The position numbers and the translations under genes are program-made. Shown piece by piece: positions 23,401 through 37,600 of a DNA stretch of 64,000 nucleotides; the stretch's first letter is position 1, and each line of letters opens with the position of its first letter. The notes beneath the pieces are model-generated. The model made no database searches, had not been told where the DNA came from, and saw nothing but the letters and a program-made list of their open reading frames with translations. This DNA comes from Arion vulgaris (Eukaryota > Mollusca > Gastropoda > Stylommatophora > Arionidae): positions 76,311,865-76,375,864 of the forward strand of contig CM036753.1 in NCBI GenBank assembly GCA_020796225.1, in the 5' to 3' direction.

Positions 23401-26400
23401 TGGCCAGATGACGGTTTAAATCACGTATGAAATATTTATTCATTTTTTGTTTTCTGCATATATTAAAAATAAGTAATGTGAAATAAGGACTGAACAAGAA
23501 AATGCCTTTATATGTGGGATATATTATAAAGCTATGTGTTTATGTGTTACAAGGAATCCTTGAAAATCACCATAAACTCTGGAATCATGAAATTTGGAGA
23601 AAGTTTAGCCCTACAGAGATGTGTAGCTCAACGCGAACATTTTTAACTCTTTATGTGCTTTCTTTATTGAATTATGTGTTATTAAAGTTGGTTTTAAAAT
23701 GTTTACATTTCATAGCATCTTCAGTCAGACATTTCACTAGGTCACGGACCATTCGCGGCAGTAAATGGGGAAACAACTGTATTCGCGTCATTTGTGAACG
23801 GAAAATGATTTTAAAAAACCGGATCAAAATTGTGTTGCTTATCAAAACACGACACGAATTTAGTGTTCCGCGTTATCCCATCATGCAAACGTCAATTTCT
23901 TTTAGATTGTTTTTGTAAAATAGAACGGAATATACAATTTAAAAATTAAAAAAGGAAACGAATATGTTTTCGCACCATGGGGCATATTGGTCAATGCGAC
24001 GTTAGGCCTGTATTTTGTTGGACCTAAGGCACACATGTGATGTAATCAACATCATGGTGACTACCTGTACTTTCCAGCGTTTCTATGGTACCCAATTGAA
24101 GTTGGGTCGACCTGAGAGCCATTATAGTCGACAAAATTCCGCATGTAAAGCCCATGCAAAGCTGGGTAGCAATGCTAGTATTCTTACATAATGTGAAATT
24201 TCCAGAAAATTGTGGTTATATCTGATCGACGGAATGTCCTGTCTCTTCTACATTGTACAACATCTTTACTTCTACAACAATATTGTACAACATCTTTACT
24301 TCTACAACATCTTTACTTCTACAACTATATTGTACAACATCTACTTTACAACTTATTTACAATCTTACTTAAAATATATGTACAACACTTTAATCCAACA
24401 TTTTAATCTCTTCTACAACTATATTGTACAACATCTTTACTTCTACAACTATATTGTACAACATCTTTACTTCTACAACTATATTGTACAACATCTTTAC
24501 ATCTACAACTATATTGTACAACATCTTTACTTCTACAACTATATTGTACAACATACTACAATATTGTACAAAATCTTTACTTCTACAACTATATTGTACA
24601 CATCTTACTTCTACAACTATATTGTACAAACATTCTTTTACATCTACAACTATATTGTACAACATCTTTACATCTACAACTATATTGTACAACATTATTC
24701 TACACATTTCAACATTATCTAATATATTGTAATCTTTAATTACCTATAGTAACTTACAAAATTATATTCAATCTACTTATAACTCTGACTTCAAGAAAAA
24801 GTTAGCTGCACGATGTTAGTGTATACAATTTCCACACTTCAAGGCGTGACCTGCTTTGTTCCAATTCGTGTTATTCCATTATGTTTATTATTCTTGCAGT
24901 TGATTTTTTATACCGTCTGGATATTCACAGAATTGTCCACAGTACTGAATTTCACATCAATCTTCCTGGGCGGAGACTATAGAGCTGATGGGGTTGTCGG
25001 GTTTCAGTGCAATGTTGATGCATTTTCCATGGAAGAAGTATGTCTTGCTTACAATAAACAATTTGGTCGTTTTTGGTTTCAAGTTATGTGCACCTGCTAT
25101 TGAGATATCAAAATTATACTGCCATTCACAGTTTTGTAAATCTCGTGTACAAACAAACAAATGCTATATTGGGATGCATGTTACTCAAATATTATAAAAT
25201 TATCTTCTTCTTCTTCTTTGCGTTCGTTCTTTACGACCAATTTTAATCACTCTTTGTGATATGTTTGATCTTTGCCAAGAACGTGTATACGTTGCACATC
25301 GGTTTGGTAGGCCCCTAAACACATAGACTTCTACACGTTTAGGACATGTGCATCCGATTCCAGCCAAACCTCCATAGTCGCCTCTTACGACATGCGTGGC
25401 AGGTAACAGTGGTTCCATTCTTTACACCCCAAATTTGGGCCCCGGTAACCACTCGGGCGATAAAATTACCTAATATGCCTGGTAATATATCGTATATTGA
25501 GTCATAAAATGCATAGAATGACCTATCATCATCATCAAATAGCTTGCATGAACAGAACTTTGCCACGTTAACAGCCTTCGGAATTTCTCCCTCTTGTATG
25601 CCAGATATCACGCCTCTGCAGCGGTCATGCTCAAACCATCAGTTACATCCTGAATCCATCTTCTCCTGTGCTGCGATATCTGATAATTAGCTTTATAGTT
25701 ATACACGGTAATTCCATAACATTGTAAAGTATTCTGGACTACTCAAAAGCTGCCATATCCTCCTGCTGGAAATCATATATGGAAACTTACTGAAGAAAAT
25801 TTTGCTAAGAAATAAAGATCAACGTAAAGATAAGACTTATTCCTTCCTGAAACATGTTGCTACTGGCTATTGAAAGTGACTTGTGAAAATGATGGCAAGC
25901 GTAACTATGGTGTTTACGTGGCGCTTTCAATCCAAGAAGCAAACTATTCAACCATAATGCTTTCTTTACTACAATGTAGAACTAATCCATGGATCGTTGC
26001 ACAATAATAAGGAACATGGACACCAGTCCTCTACACGCTTATTCCCATGATTATCATATGATTTCCATGTATAAATAATTCCTCTTGTACCGTTATACGT
26101 TACATAGGCCTGCAACTAATTTCTCCATACCGCTCTATCCTGGGCAACTCGCCCAATCTCCTCCATGGAGCTGAGACCGATATTTCTTGCCTCCCTCAGC
26201 AAAGTTCGTTTCAGGGTCTCCTTAGGTCGACCTCTCTTTCTTGAACCCTTTGTATCCCACTTCAATGCCTGCTTTGATATTCGTTGATCATTTCTCCACA
26301 AGGATGATCATTTCCATGTATCATCCATGTTAATCGCCAACACTTGGGTCGGTCAGAGGGTTATGAAGATGCATGATCACAAACGCCCGCAGACACTATA

Positions 26401-27726
26401 TCTGATGATAATAATCTAGCATAATCGTTGGGTCATCGTGACATCAGGGAAGCAGAAAAAGAATAACAATAACATACACTCATCTAGCAGCCAACTATAA
26501 ACAAATACACAAACACAGATTGATATATTATGACAATGCAAGTCTAACAACATGTCCAAATCTGTCTGTCATACTCTTTGAAGATGTGAATGGTTCCGTA
26601 TAAGAATTAATGAGCCGTATGCGCGGTTAAATGTATGCCCGAGGTCAAATGAGTACACCTAGAATCTCATCACATTTCTTCACTTCAATATCACCCACAA
26701 TCGTGAACTCTGTTTTAATTCCATTTATAAACGTAGAACAAAACAAATGTAAGTTTAAACAAGACAACTATTCCATACTTGAATACAATTATTTGGAGTA
26801 GATGTGGTACTATAAAAGTGGTGTTTACTTTTTTCCCAAAACCTTACATTTGTGCAAAGGTGTGTCCTATTGTATAATATGAATGCACCTCCATGCGGTT
26901 GGAAAGAAGACAGAATGCTACTAACTAGGCGGTAGGATGGAAAACCAATATGTCCAGTTTTATGAGAACTAATACCCAACTTAAAGAAGCAGTCTTGAAT
27001 ATAAGTGTTACAGAAGAGTCCTTCGTATATCTTGGACAGAGAAGAGAACAAATATATCTATCCAGAAAGAACTCAAAATCAAATAAAACTGGCTGATGCT
27101 ACAAATAAGAAAGAGAAAATGAGATATTTTGGACATATAAAAAGACATGAAGGGCTGGAGAAGACAATCATGGAAGGAGACGTACCGGCAAAGAGAAGAA
27201 GAGGAAGACCATGGAGAAGATGGATTCAGGATGCAACTGATGGTTTGAACATGGCTGCAGAGACAGGACATCTGGCCTATGAGAGAGAGAAATTCCGGAG
27301 GACTGTTGGGGTGGCAAAGTTCTGCTCAGGACAAGCTATTTGATGATGATGATGATGAAAGAAGCAGTAACTCAGTAAGTGATGATTCTCTTGCCTTGAA
27401 CCTTAGGATACATGCTTAGCATATAGTAGAACTTCTCTATATCCTTTAAGTATTGGACATGACTAGCAGAGAAACTGGTGGTTGGGAATGAGCACAGACA
27501 ACTCTACGCTGACTGCTGTATATCATCATATCATGTCAGCAAATAAAATAAACAAATATACACGATGGTGGTTGGATTACATCACGTTATTAAGGGGAAA
27601 AAATAGTCAGGACATAACAAATATAGGATATGTTTGCAGTTTATGATATGTCGGTAGAACAATACAATACTGTTTAAGATCGTTAAGAATAGAAAGTTCC
27701 AGATGTCCATGGTCACCTATCTCAAC

Positions 27727-27763
<37 letters not shown>

Positions 27764-30700
27764 AATGGAACAGTAGAAACTTGAGTTTTGTTGCAAAATT
27801 AAAATGATAAGTATCACTAGACTCACAGTATCACACCCAGCCTAAGACTTCCCAGCAGTGGCGGCTCGTGGTCATTTTTTTGGTGGGGCCCGGCAAAATT
27901 TCGGAAAAATTGGGGTTTTGGAGTATTTACTATTTCTTGTCTATTCCGGGAAGTTATTACCCTTTCTCTCTCTCTCTCTCTTTCTGAGATCGCGATCCCG
28001 CTTAGACTGATGTACCAGATTTCCCCATAAATTCTGCTTTCATGTGGAAATATGATTCATGCAGCACTGGCATGGGTGTATTTCGTTACACCTTTAGCGC
28101 CATTTGGAGCCCTGGTGCTTATCCTTCGGCAATGTGTCCGGTTTTAGCCAGCGTACACTGGGTTCGCTCTCCGTCGCCTTGGGCTGTCCCCAGCCAACCT
28201 GCAAGGCAGCAGGTTGCTATTTTCTTTTAGGGTAGCTACCCTTAGACAACCTTCCCTCCCGGGTTGTTGAGCGTTATCTGCCCAGTTTACCAGTCTTTTT
28301 GGACTGCTTGGTTTGCCTGCCGTCCAGTTTTGTGTACGGTTTGCTCCACAGTACGGATTGTCCCCAATCAACTACAATCCTAGGGAGTATGATGTCATCT
28401 ACGGGGATACAGCGCCAGAAATTCCACACAGAATCGCATTGGCATCAAGTGCTTTTAACAAATTGTCAAATATATGGAAGTCCAATTCACTCAGCAAGCA
28501 TTTAAAATTAAAGATCTTTAACTCTTGTGTGATTCCAGTATTAACTTATGGATGCGAGAGTTGGAAAGCAACAAAAGCTCTAGAAAGAAAATTAGATAAC
28601 TTTGAGAATAAATGTCTTAGAAGAATACTGAACCTCAAATGGTCAGATTTCAGACCCAATACACAAATAAGACAAGAGACCAAGCAAGAAAATGTATCAA
28701 ATTTTATAAGAAAGCGCCGCTGGAACTACATCGGCCACACACTTAGAATGGATGAGAGAAGACTCCTTACCAATCCCTCATATGGACACCAGAGGGAAAA
28801 AGAAAACGAGGAAGACCAAGAGAGACTCTGCGTAGAACCATCACCAGAGAAGGCTCAACGATGGGCCTAGTAAACATCAAAGACTTAAAACAAATAGCAA
28901 CGAACCGCGAGACATGGAGAGCTATGACCTCTGCCCTATGCGCCGCCCACAGGCCCAAGAGGAAAGACTAACTAACTAATCAACTACAAGGCAGTAGTAG
29001 TTATCTGCGATGGGAAACGCGGTTATTGCTATCTGGATGGAGACCCCAACTTCGAGGCACGCCACCTTGCGTTTCTTTTTGGTGCCCATTTCTGCTTGTG
29101 TCCTCGTCCACCGATTGAGCCCGTCCCTTTTTTCCCGTCACTTTGCTCACATTGTTCTACTGGGCGATACGTTACCCATTTATATCTCACTGTGCACAGT
29201 TTATCACCATTCGGTAGGAACTTTTACACTGGATTCAAGCCTCTGCTGGGTTTTTCCAGTTTTTCTGCACAATTGGGTCCTTCGCTCACCCCTACGTTTG
29301 CCACGCCTTTTCATCGCTCTATCATCAGCACAGTGCATGTTTGTCCCCACCGGTGGGATCCCTGTGTATCGTCCGTATGCATGTTCCCTCTACTTTGATG
29401 CCTGCTCACAGTGTTCATCTATTTTCTCACAGTGCTCACATTTACTATGCCTCAATACTGTCAGAACACGCAACTCAATTTGAGCTCTCACCTCGTGGCT
29501 ACGAGTTTCGCCCCATATGGGCCCAGTCTCTTCTCTGGATGCACCCTTCATCCCTTTATGTTTATTTGTTCAAATTTTCCCATCAGCCAGGAGAGATGTG
29601 CATTAATAGTCACTCTGGGATTCTGCTCGTCTGTGTTGCGAGCAGATCTCATCTAATGTTACTGCTTCTGCATCACTAATTATACCAGAGTAGCTCTCCC
29701 TCGATCACTACGCGCTTAGCCAGATAAGAACCGTTGTCTGTTTCTAGGGTCACCACGTGGAGGTGGGGTAGGATCTTGGTTAGTGCCAGCTCACTAATCC
29801 TGACGCGACGTTGTCCCTATGTGCCTTAGACCTCATTACCCCGTTTAGGAAAAGAACAAACGCTTCTTTTCTGCAACAGCTTGATACTAAAGAGAGCTGG
29901 CTATTAAATAATATAAAATCAAGGACAATTAAATATTTCGGACACATCAAATGACAGGAGCTCCTAGAGTATATTTTAAAAAAAACTTGTCTGGAACGCA
30001 AATTGAAAATACGGCAGCCACATGACAACAAACATGAGTTCCACAAAATATTAAACACTATCACTCTGTTTAGTATGTGTCTATTTTTTGTGACGAGGTC
30101 ATTGTGTTTCTGGACTGAAATGTTATGTGCAGTGTCAATCTCAAAGCAATGTTTACAGTTCCAAATATTTTAAATTTAATCATTTTCTAAATGAAGTGAA
30201 CTTTCATGTGTTTTTTTTATAATTATTTCACTTAAATGTTTGAGATCCCTACCACAGTCCTTCACCATGAAATAGCAAACAATTTTTAAAAAAACTTTTT
30301 CTTCACTGACAGTTAACCATGATTATTTACTAAACCATTTATTATTGAAAGTCCTCTTTTTCTTGCCATCTTGTTACACATATACAAAGCTGTTTGGCTG
30401 ATGTACACCTAGCCGTTTAATTTCCAGCTTTTCTTCTATCTTTAACGAAGGAAACGGATTTCGTAATAAATAATCCAATTGATTCATTTTGAATTTCGAG
30501 TAAGCCACAACTTCAAAAGTGGGTCACAGCTTGTCAGTCGCAAACGAATGTGTATATTGAATACGAAACGGACGATTACCGTTAACGATTATAATAATAG
30601 TTAGTTACATATCTCTATTAATGCATATTCTTTTCTACTATTTTATATATAATTTGAGATTCAATCGATAATTATACAAAGTACTATTTAATCAAGAGTC

Positions 30701-33700
30701 GTCTTTTAACTGTTAATTGCGTAGGAACTTAGCTTCCGGTGAATAAAAGGACATATATTGTTTTGGCAATTATTATTAAAGGTAGCGGTCAAAGGTCGCA
30801 ATGTTACATCGTCAGTAGAGAATTTTAAAACGACCCGATAAAACATAGTGCGCTGATATATACGTCAAGCAATTATAAAGAGAAGCTGAATTTAAGACTA
30901 TATATAATAGTTTTTTTTAAATAATAATGTTCATATATTATTATGATTGTTATATTATTATTATATAATATTTATATTTTAGTGTTAAATATTCAACTTT
31001 CAAAGCTAATCAGTGTCAAGTTAACAATAATAATTACGAACAAAAATTTGTTTAAATAATAAGTACACGTTAATTATTTTTGGCTTGGTAGGCCTGTTCT
31101 TACTGGCTACCAATGACCATGGGTATACTAATTGGAGGGAAAATAAGCTGAATTAAAGATTTCAGAATGTGTGTGATATTTCAGCGTTATATATCAACTT
31201 TCAAAGCTAATCAGTATCCTGTTGAAAGTAATAATTATAAACAAATAATGTCTGAAATAAAAAATACACGTTACTTAATATTTTTTGGGGGGGCCTGGCC
31301 CCACTGGCCCTTAATGACGATCGCCTGTTTCCCATTCAAGCATTAAGACTACAGTATCACACCCAGCCTAAGACTTCACAGTATCATACCCAGCCTAAGA
31401 CTTCACAGTATCACACCCAGCCTAAGACTTCACAGATATCACTAGACTTCAGTATCACACCGGCCTAAAACTTCACGTGTAAACAGTATCAACATTAACC
31501 TGACGCTATGTATAATTCACATAGAGAGTAACGTATAGCAATCTGATCACAAATGTTGCAACAGGATGCAACACTTTTCATTTGACTTGATTTATTACAT
31601 TTAACAGTTCTGATATATCATATCCAGACGCGAGGTTTTCATTTTGTTTTTAAATACATACACGTAAAGAGCGTTTAAGTGCAGTTAGAATCAAATAAAA
31701 ATGAGGATGGGTGAATGGGAAATGTGCATACTGCCTGCAAACGCTAGAAACACTTGAATTCAGAACAGTTCAATCAGTGTATTGTGTCTAACTGTTAAGA
31801 AATATTAAAGACTGGTTGATTCTCTCTCCTTTCAATTTGATACATATTTTTTTAATTTGAGAATTTCCTTCCCGCTGTTGCTGAGAACTAGAGCTGCTGA
31901 GCTGGTTCTTTTTTACACGGGCAATGCTAAGTTCCGGAAATTGTGTTTTATAGCTGTTGTGTGATGATGTATATAGTCAGTGACGGCTCGTCTTTAAGGG
32001 CCAGGCCCCATCAAAATAATGTGTAACGTGCATTTATTATTTAATAAATTAAAATATAACCTAATCCAAAACCATGATTTTTCGGAAAATTTGTGTCTGG
32101 CCCTACCAACAAAAAGGATCACGGGCCGCTACTGTATATAGTGTTTTGTGATTGTTGGTTAGCTCTGGTAATAGTTTTCATCTTTCTGTGATGAGTTCTG
32201 GGCATGTGAGCAGTAGAGAAGTGTAATTGCAAACATTTTCTTGATGGGAGCTAGAGTTTATTCTATTTGCGGTGCTTGTTGAATCTGACGAGTTCTGGTT
32301 TTAGTTGGATAGTTGTGATATGCACATATGCAGAGATTAAGGACATGCTAATTTTTATAACAAATACAGATGACACACTGTGCTTACGACCACGTGTAAC
32401 GGAAATTCAGGGTTTCGCGACTAACTTAAGGACAGACAGCACCCCTAAACAGAAATACTGAGCATTAAGGTTGCATTTATGATTCTAAATGATCAACTTG
32501 CTGTTAAAACTTGGGGAAAAAAAAATTCAAAAATCCAAGCATGTATATTCTATGAATTTTTTTTTTATAGAGAATTTCTTAAGGGAAAAATGCCCAAAAA
32601 GTAACCTTGCAAAATACAGGATGATTTATATTCTATTCAGGTTAGCACTATAGAGCTTTCAGATGTTATAGTACATCAACATATCTTGAACTGGTAGCAA
32701 AAGATTTATAAAGTATAATAATATTTACCTCAATTTTTGTAATGCAAATCCAGATTTTTGACCCCAAAAATATGGGGTTGGAGATATTCTTTTGCATGAG
32801 ACACAAAAACTGTTCAATGAATTCTTTTTCGCGACTAACTTAAGGGGTTTGGTTCCGAAAAAATAATTTTCTTTATTAATTAAGTTAGAGTAATTATTTT
32901 ATAACGGGCATGTTACGCTATGAATGTAGATCTATTTTAATGATTTTTAACAAAAAAACATTGCATAGTTGCCATGACAATAACGGATTTATGCTGCACT
33001 TTTTTATTTATTAGGGTAGTTCCTAGCCCTACCACAGTCACCTCTTATGGCATGCCTTGTAGGTTGCAGTGTTACTTTTTTTTTTTTTTCTCTTTCGTCC
33101 ACTTTCAACTCAGACGAAGTTTCATTTCTGAAACTGATTTTTGCGTGAAAATCTGTTTTTCAATTTCTTACAATGGCAGCAGCGTGCACATTGTAAATTA
33201 CTTTACACTGGCAGCAGTGTGCTCAATGTACTCGTAATTAGTATTCCCTCGCCATACAGGCAGATTTTCTCCGACTTCAGAGGTACTCACGTTATCGTCC
33301 TGAGTAAGACCAGGGACTCGAACAAATACCGGACAGTAGGTTCGAACCCGAGCTATGAGGCGTCTCACAGCTAGCAGGCCGAGCTACTATCAACTACTCT
33401 AGGCAGTCCCCGCAGTGTTACTATTCTTTGCTTCCCTGGCATGCCCCAGCAATTCACAGGCGCAAGAGTAAGTAAAGTAAAGAGCCAATTTTTATACACA
33501 GTGATACATTGTGGAATATGGTCTATTTTTTCTTTGACAAACATAGCATAGTGGATGGTGAGACCACCATCATGCTAGCCACTTTTTAATTTCTAGTGTT
33601 TGAAAATAACAATAATGTAAAAATTTATTTTCTGAAAAATGAGGCAGGGGATGACAAGATAGCAACAGGACATTAAGGAAACGTTGGACATGCGTTGACA

Positions 33701-34622
33701 TGATGTAAGAGAACTGTCTACAGACAGTCTTTTCTCTCTCTCTCTCGCGATCACTGCTTAGACTGATGTACCAGACTTCTCCATAAATCTTATTCATGTG
33801 GAAATCTGACTCATGCAGCTTTAGCATTGGTGTGTTTTACTTCACATCTTCAGCACCATTTGGAGCTCTGGTGCTTATCCTTCAGCGATGTGTCCGGTTT
33901 CGCCAGCGTTACTCGGCTCGCTCTCTGTTCTGTAGCCATCTAGTGTTTTTTACGGTGTGGGTAGCTAGCCCCACCTCCTTAGTCGCCTCTTACGACATGC
34001 GTGGCAGGTAACAGTGGTTCTATTCTTTACACCCCAATTTGGGCCCCAGTAACCACTCGGACAAGACAGTCTTTTAAGCTGGCTACAATGAAAATTACAG
34101 TCTGCAAAAGGACATGCTATGTGAAACTATAACATATCAGTTTGTTTACATAAACAAATATAAAACAAGTTTAAAAGCAAACGAGCAAAATGTCAACAAT
34201 AAATCATGCACAGATGATACATTGGGGCAATTGTCAAGCTGTATGGGTCAGAAATATGGAGAACTACTCAAATAATAACGCATAAATTGCAAACATACAT
34301 CAACTGGTATATGCACAGAATAGAGGGGCAGATGATATGATCACAAATAAGAACTAGACAGATTCCAGTTAACCAAGAGGTTAATAAAAAGATGCTGGAT
34401 AGGACACTGCGAAAACCTGAGAGGAATATAATAAAGAAGGGTCCTTTCCTGGAATCCACAGGAACAGCGATAGAAAGGGAGGCCAAGAAATACATGGTGA
34501 CAGAATTTAGAGGCTGAGATCAACAATATAAAGAAGAGCTGGAGGGAGCTGCAGGAGATAGCTAGAGATAGGAGACTTGGCATGAGTTGGTTGAGGGCCT
34601 ATTTCCCAATCCGGGTTAAAAG

Positions 34623-34666
<44 letters not shown>

Positions 34667-37600
34667 TGCAGAACCAATTTTATAATAACAATAACTTCAG
34701 TTTCCTCTAGAGAACAGGTTCTCAACAAATATATACTATTTTTATCAGTCCTGTGCTATTCTTACCATGTCTCTCCAATTACCACTAACGGTGGAAGTAA
34801 TTGTTCTAATAGATACAAAGTATTTGCTAATCAACTTACCAGGCTACATCTCTCATTGGCATATCACAATGGAACAAGAAAGTGACACACCTTCATTAGC
34901 AAACACAAAAACAGCAGCAAGAACTCACAAAAACAGCAGCAAGAACTCTCATAATGCACAACCACATCACAGGTTACATATTTAATTTTAAATTACAAGA
35001 CAAATGAACTTCAAACTTACCTGATGTTCCTGATAAACATGAATTTCCTTTTCTGTGGGAATGTCCCAAACCCTGACTGTCTTGTCATTGGAACCAGATA
35101 CAATGCGGAACTGGTCCTCCAAAAACTTGGTAGCATGCACTGGTCTAAACAAAATGTAAAAAAATATCTAATATAACATACAGTGAGACAGAGAAAAAAT
35201 TATGAACTGACAGAAAATGATCAACAGAGTCTGTTGATGACAGTAAATGTCAAATAGTATCATCACAACATGTCATTTTTCTTCAAACTACAGTGGATTC
35301 TGTATATCTGTATAATTTTCCCAAACCATTGTTTATTACACCCATTGTTAATTAGTTAGCACACTGAGGTCCCTATAAATATATCAGATAGACCCATAAC
35401 TACACAGTCCCTCTTATATGATAGGAAAGGGTCTAAAAATGGTCTAAAGGAGAAGGATTGACTTTATTGCATTGGGTTCCCCATATGGCTCCATCTATCT
35501 CGGCAGAAAATGGCAAACCACCTTCTGAGAGTGTTGCACAAAGCACGAACTCCATAGCTCAATCCTATGGATTTCAGAAAAATTGCACATGTGACTTGGT
35601 CCAGAATTGAACCTACAACCATCAGATCCCCATGCAAATGTCTTAACCACTTCATCATAGAGCAACCTCCCATAGAAAAGGATATGGATTGTTATTTGTT
35701 ACTGCACCGGCATCATAGCACTCCATGCAAAGGCGTGGGTGATCAGTCGCTTTATACAGATATCGAAGGATATGCATTCTGATGTTTCCCGTGGCTTACT
35801 GGTTATGCACACTCTGATGGATCCAGTGGTTTACTGGTTAAACACACTCCTTGCTCTGCCCCTCATACATCTAGTCCTATTTATACAACAAACCATTCCA
35901 AACTTCTTAAAGCACTGGGTAGATTCAACATCCATTTTAGTGTATTCATCCAAGAAACAGTCATGTAGAGACAGAAGAAAACATCCCACATTCATCTTCA
36001 ACTCCCTGATAGTCAATGCTTGCTTGCCAACTCTCATTTCTGTGAAAACATGCATTCCCAGGACCGTAGATGCATGTAAGCCTCTGGACAACATCCACTC
36101 ATACCACAACCTGCCTTTCTGAATGCATGATGATATTTATCTCTCATATACAACTCATTGGTAATAACTATGTTCCATCCATCCTTACAGTCATACCACA
36201 CTTTATATGAACTTGTCATACATGATCCTGTCAATGACCAGTTTAGATCAATTATAACAACATATCTCCACTACAAGGCCAGCTGTATTATTTACTTTAC
36301 ATGTCACAAAAAATGTAAATATCTGTAAAGTTCTAGACCAGTGGAGGATAATGTGGCTAATTTAGAACTGTCAAAAGGTTTGTTTTATACACCTGTGATT
36401 TTTATAACAATAGAAAGGGATGTATTTAACAGAATTTAGATTAGAATACGTTATAATAACTACAATCATTTAACAAAATTTAGTGCAAATAGTCCACTAA
36501 AGTGTAGATGCAGCAAAACATATCTTACGCTGGGTAGAGAAAACCCCATGCAACAAGCATAAAACACACAAATACGTTGAACGGCAAGCAGAAGACACAC
36601 GAATACGTTGCACAGAACACTTTGATAAACACATCTGAAGGATGTCTTCCTCTCTTGAAGCATAAGGCATCAACAAATTTCCCCCAGTCAGATCTGTCTT
36701 GAACAAGCTAGCCAAGGTTATACATCATTAATTCCTTCAAATGCGCAGTAATCTATAGTCAGTCATAAGGGCTTATATACTATTATACAGTGGCCGCTCG
36801 TCACTAAGGGCCAGTGAGGCCTGGCCCCACCAAAAATAATGTAAAAGTAAAACGTGTATTTATTATTTTATAAATTAAAATATAGCAACCCAAAACCATG
36901 ATTTATCCGGGGAAAAATGTCTGGCCCCACCAACAAAAATGATCACCAGCCGCCACTGCTATTATACAATGTATAAACAAAAGCAATACTTCCATCCGAT
37001 ATTCTGTTGAGAAATGTCTGCTATTAGTAGACAAAATCATGACTTACCCAGAGTGTCCTTTGAAGGTTCTGAGCAAAGACCGTGTGCCAGGATTGAAAAG
37101 TTTGATGTAATTATCTTCTGTGCCTGCTACAAGCAACTTTCCATCCCTTCTGTAACTTCCGCTGTAAGCAACGTCCTTGAACCTGCTAACTGTTCCACGA
37201 AGTTGGCTGTCCTCACCGCTGTAGATTTGTACCTGTTGAGGCGATTATAATATACTTAAGACTTCTATAAAGAAAAACAATATATACTCATATAATTTAT
37301 ACTAACTAACGTGCAGCGTCGAAGAAGCAACCTATCTCATAGTTTAGACTGAGCATATGAAACCAATTGCAAAGAAGAAGATAGCAAACAACAAACATCA
37401 AAGACAAATAATGATTGAAGACAATAAGAAAACGTTACGACAGACCAACATAATGAATTATGATAACAGTCTCTAAAGGTTCTAAATGCGAAGGATCGCC
37501 CGACTACCCAGCGTGTTCGTAGAACGTTGGACGACGGGTGACAAGCTCCCTGTGAGTGCGGTCAATTACGCGGGCTGGCAGAAAATCCACAGGTTCTCCA

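Larger units (their letters stand above)
27856..31327. mobile_element. Composite 3.47-kb element with hAT-MITE ends
   Basis: The left end CAGTGGCGGCTCGTGGTCAT and right end GGCCCTTAATGACGATCGCCTG match the termini of the 157-171-bp MITEs at 31978, 36788 and 40449. The flanks TTCCCAG / TTCCCAT look like a decayed 8-bp duplication, and the same minisatellite resumes on the far side. No hAT transposase was found inside; the interior is filled by repeat X and a nested LINE. Confidence 0.6.

Noticed and set aside
24210..24732. Long open frames on both strands
   Set aside because: Produced by the stop-free 30-bp array.
29010..29679. Overlapping plus frames of 80-157 codons
   Set aside because: They lie within repeat X, overlap each other in all frames and have no recognisable domain; the region is merely GC-richer and low in stops.
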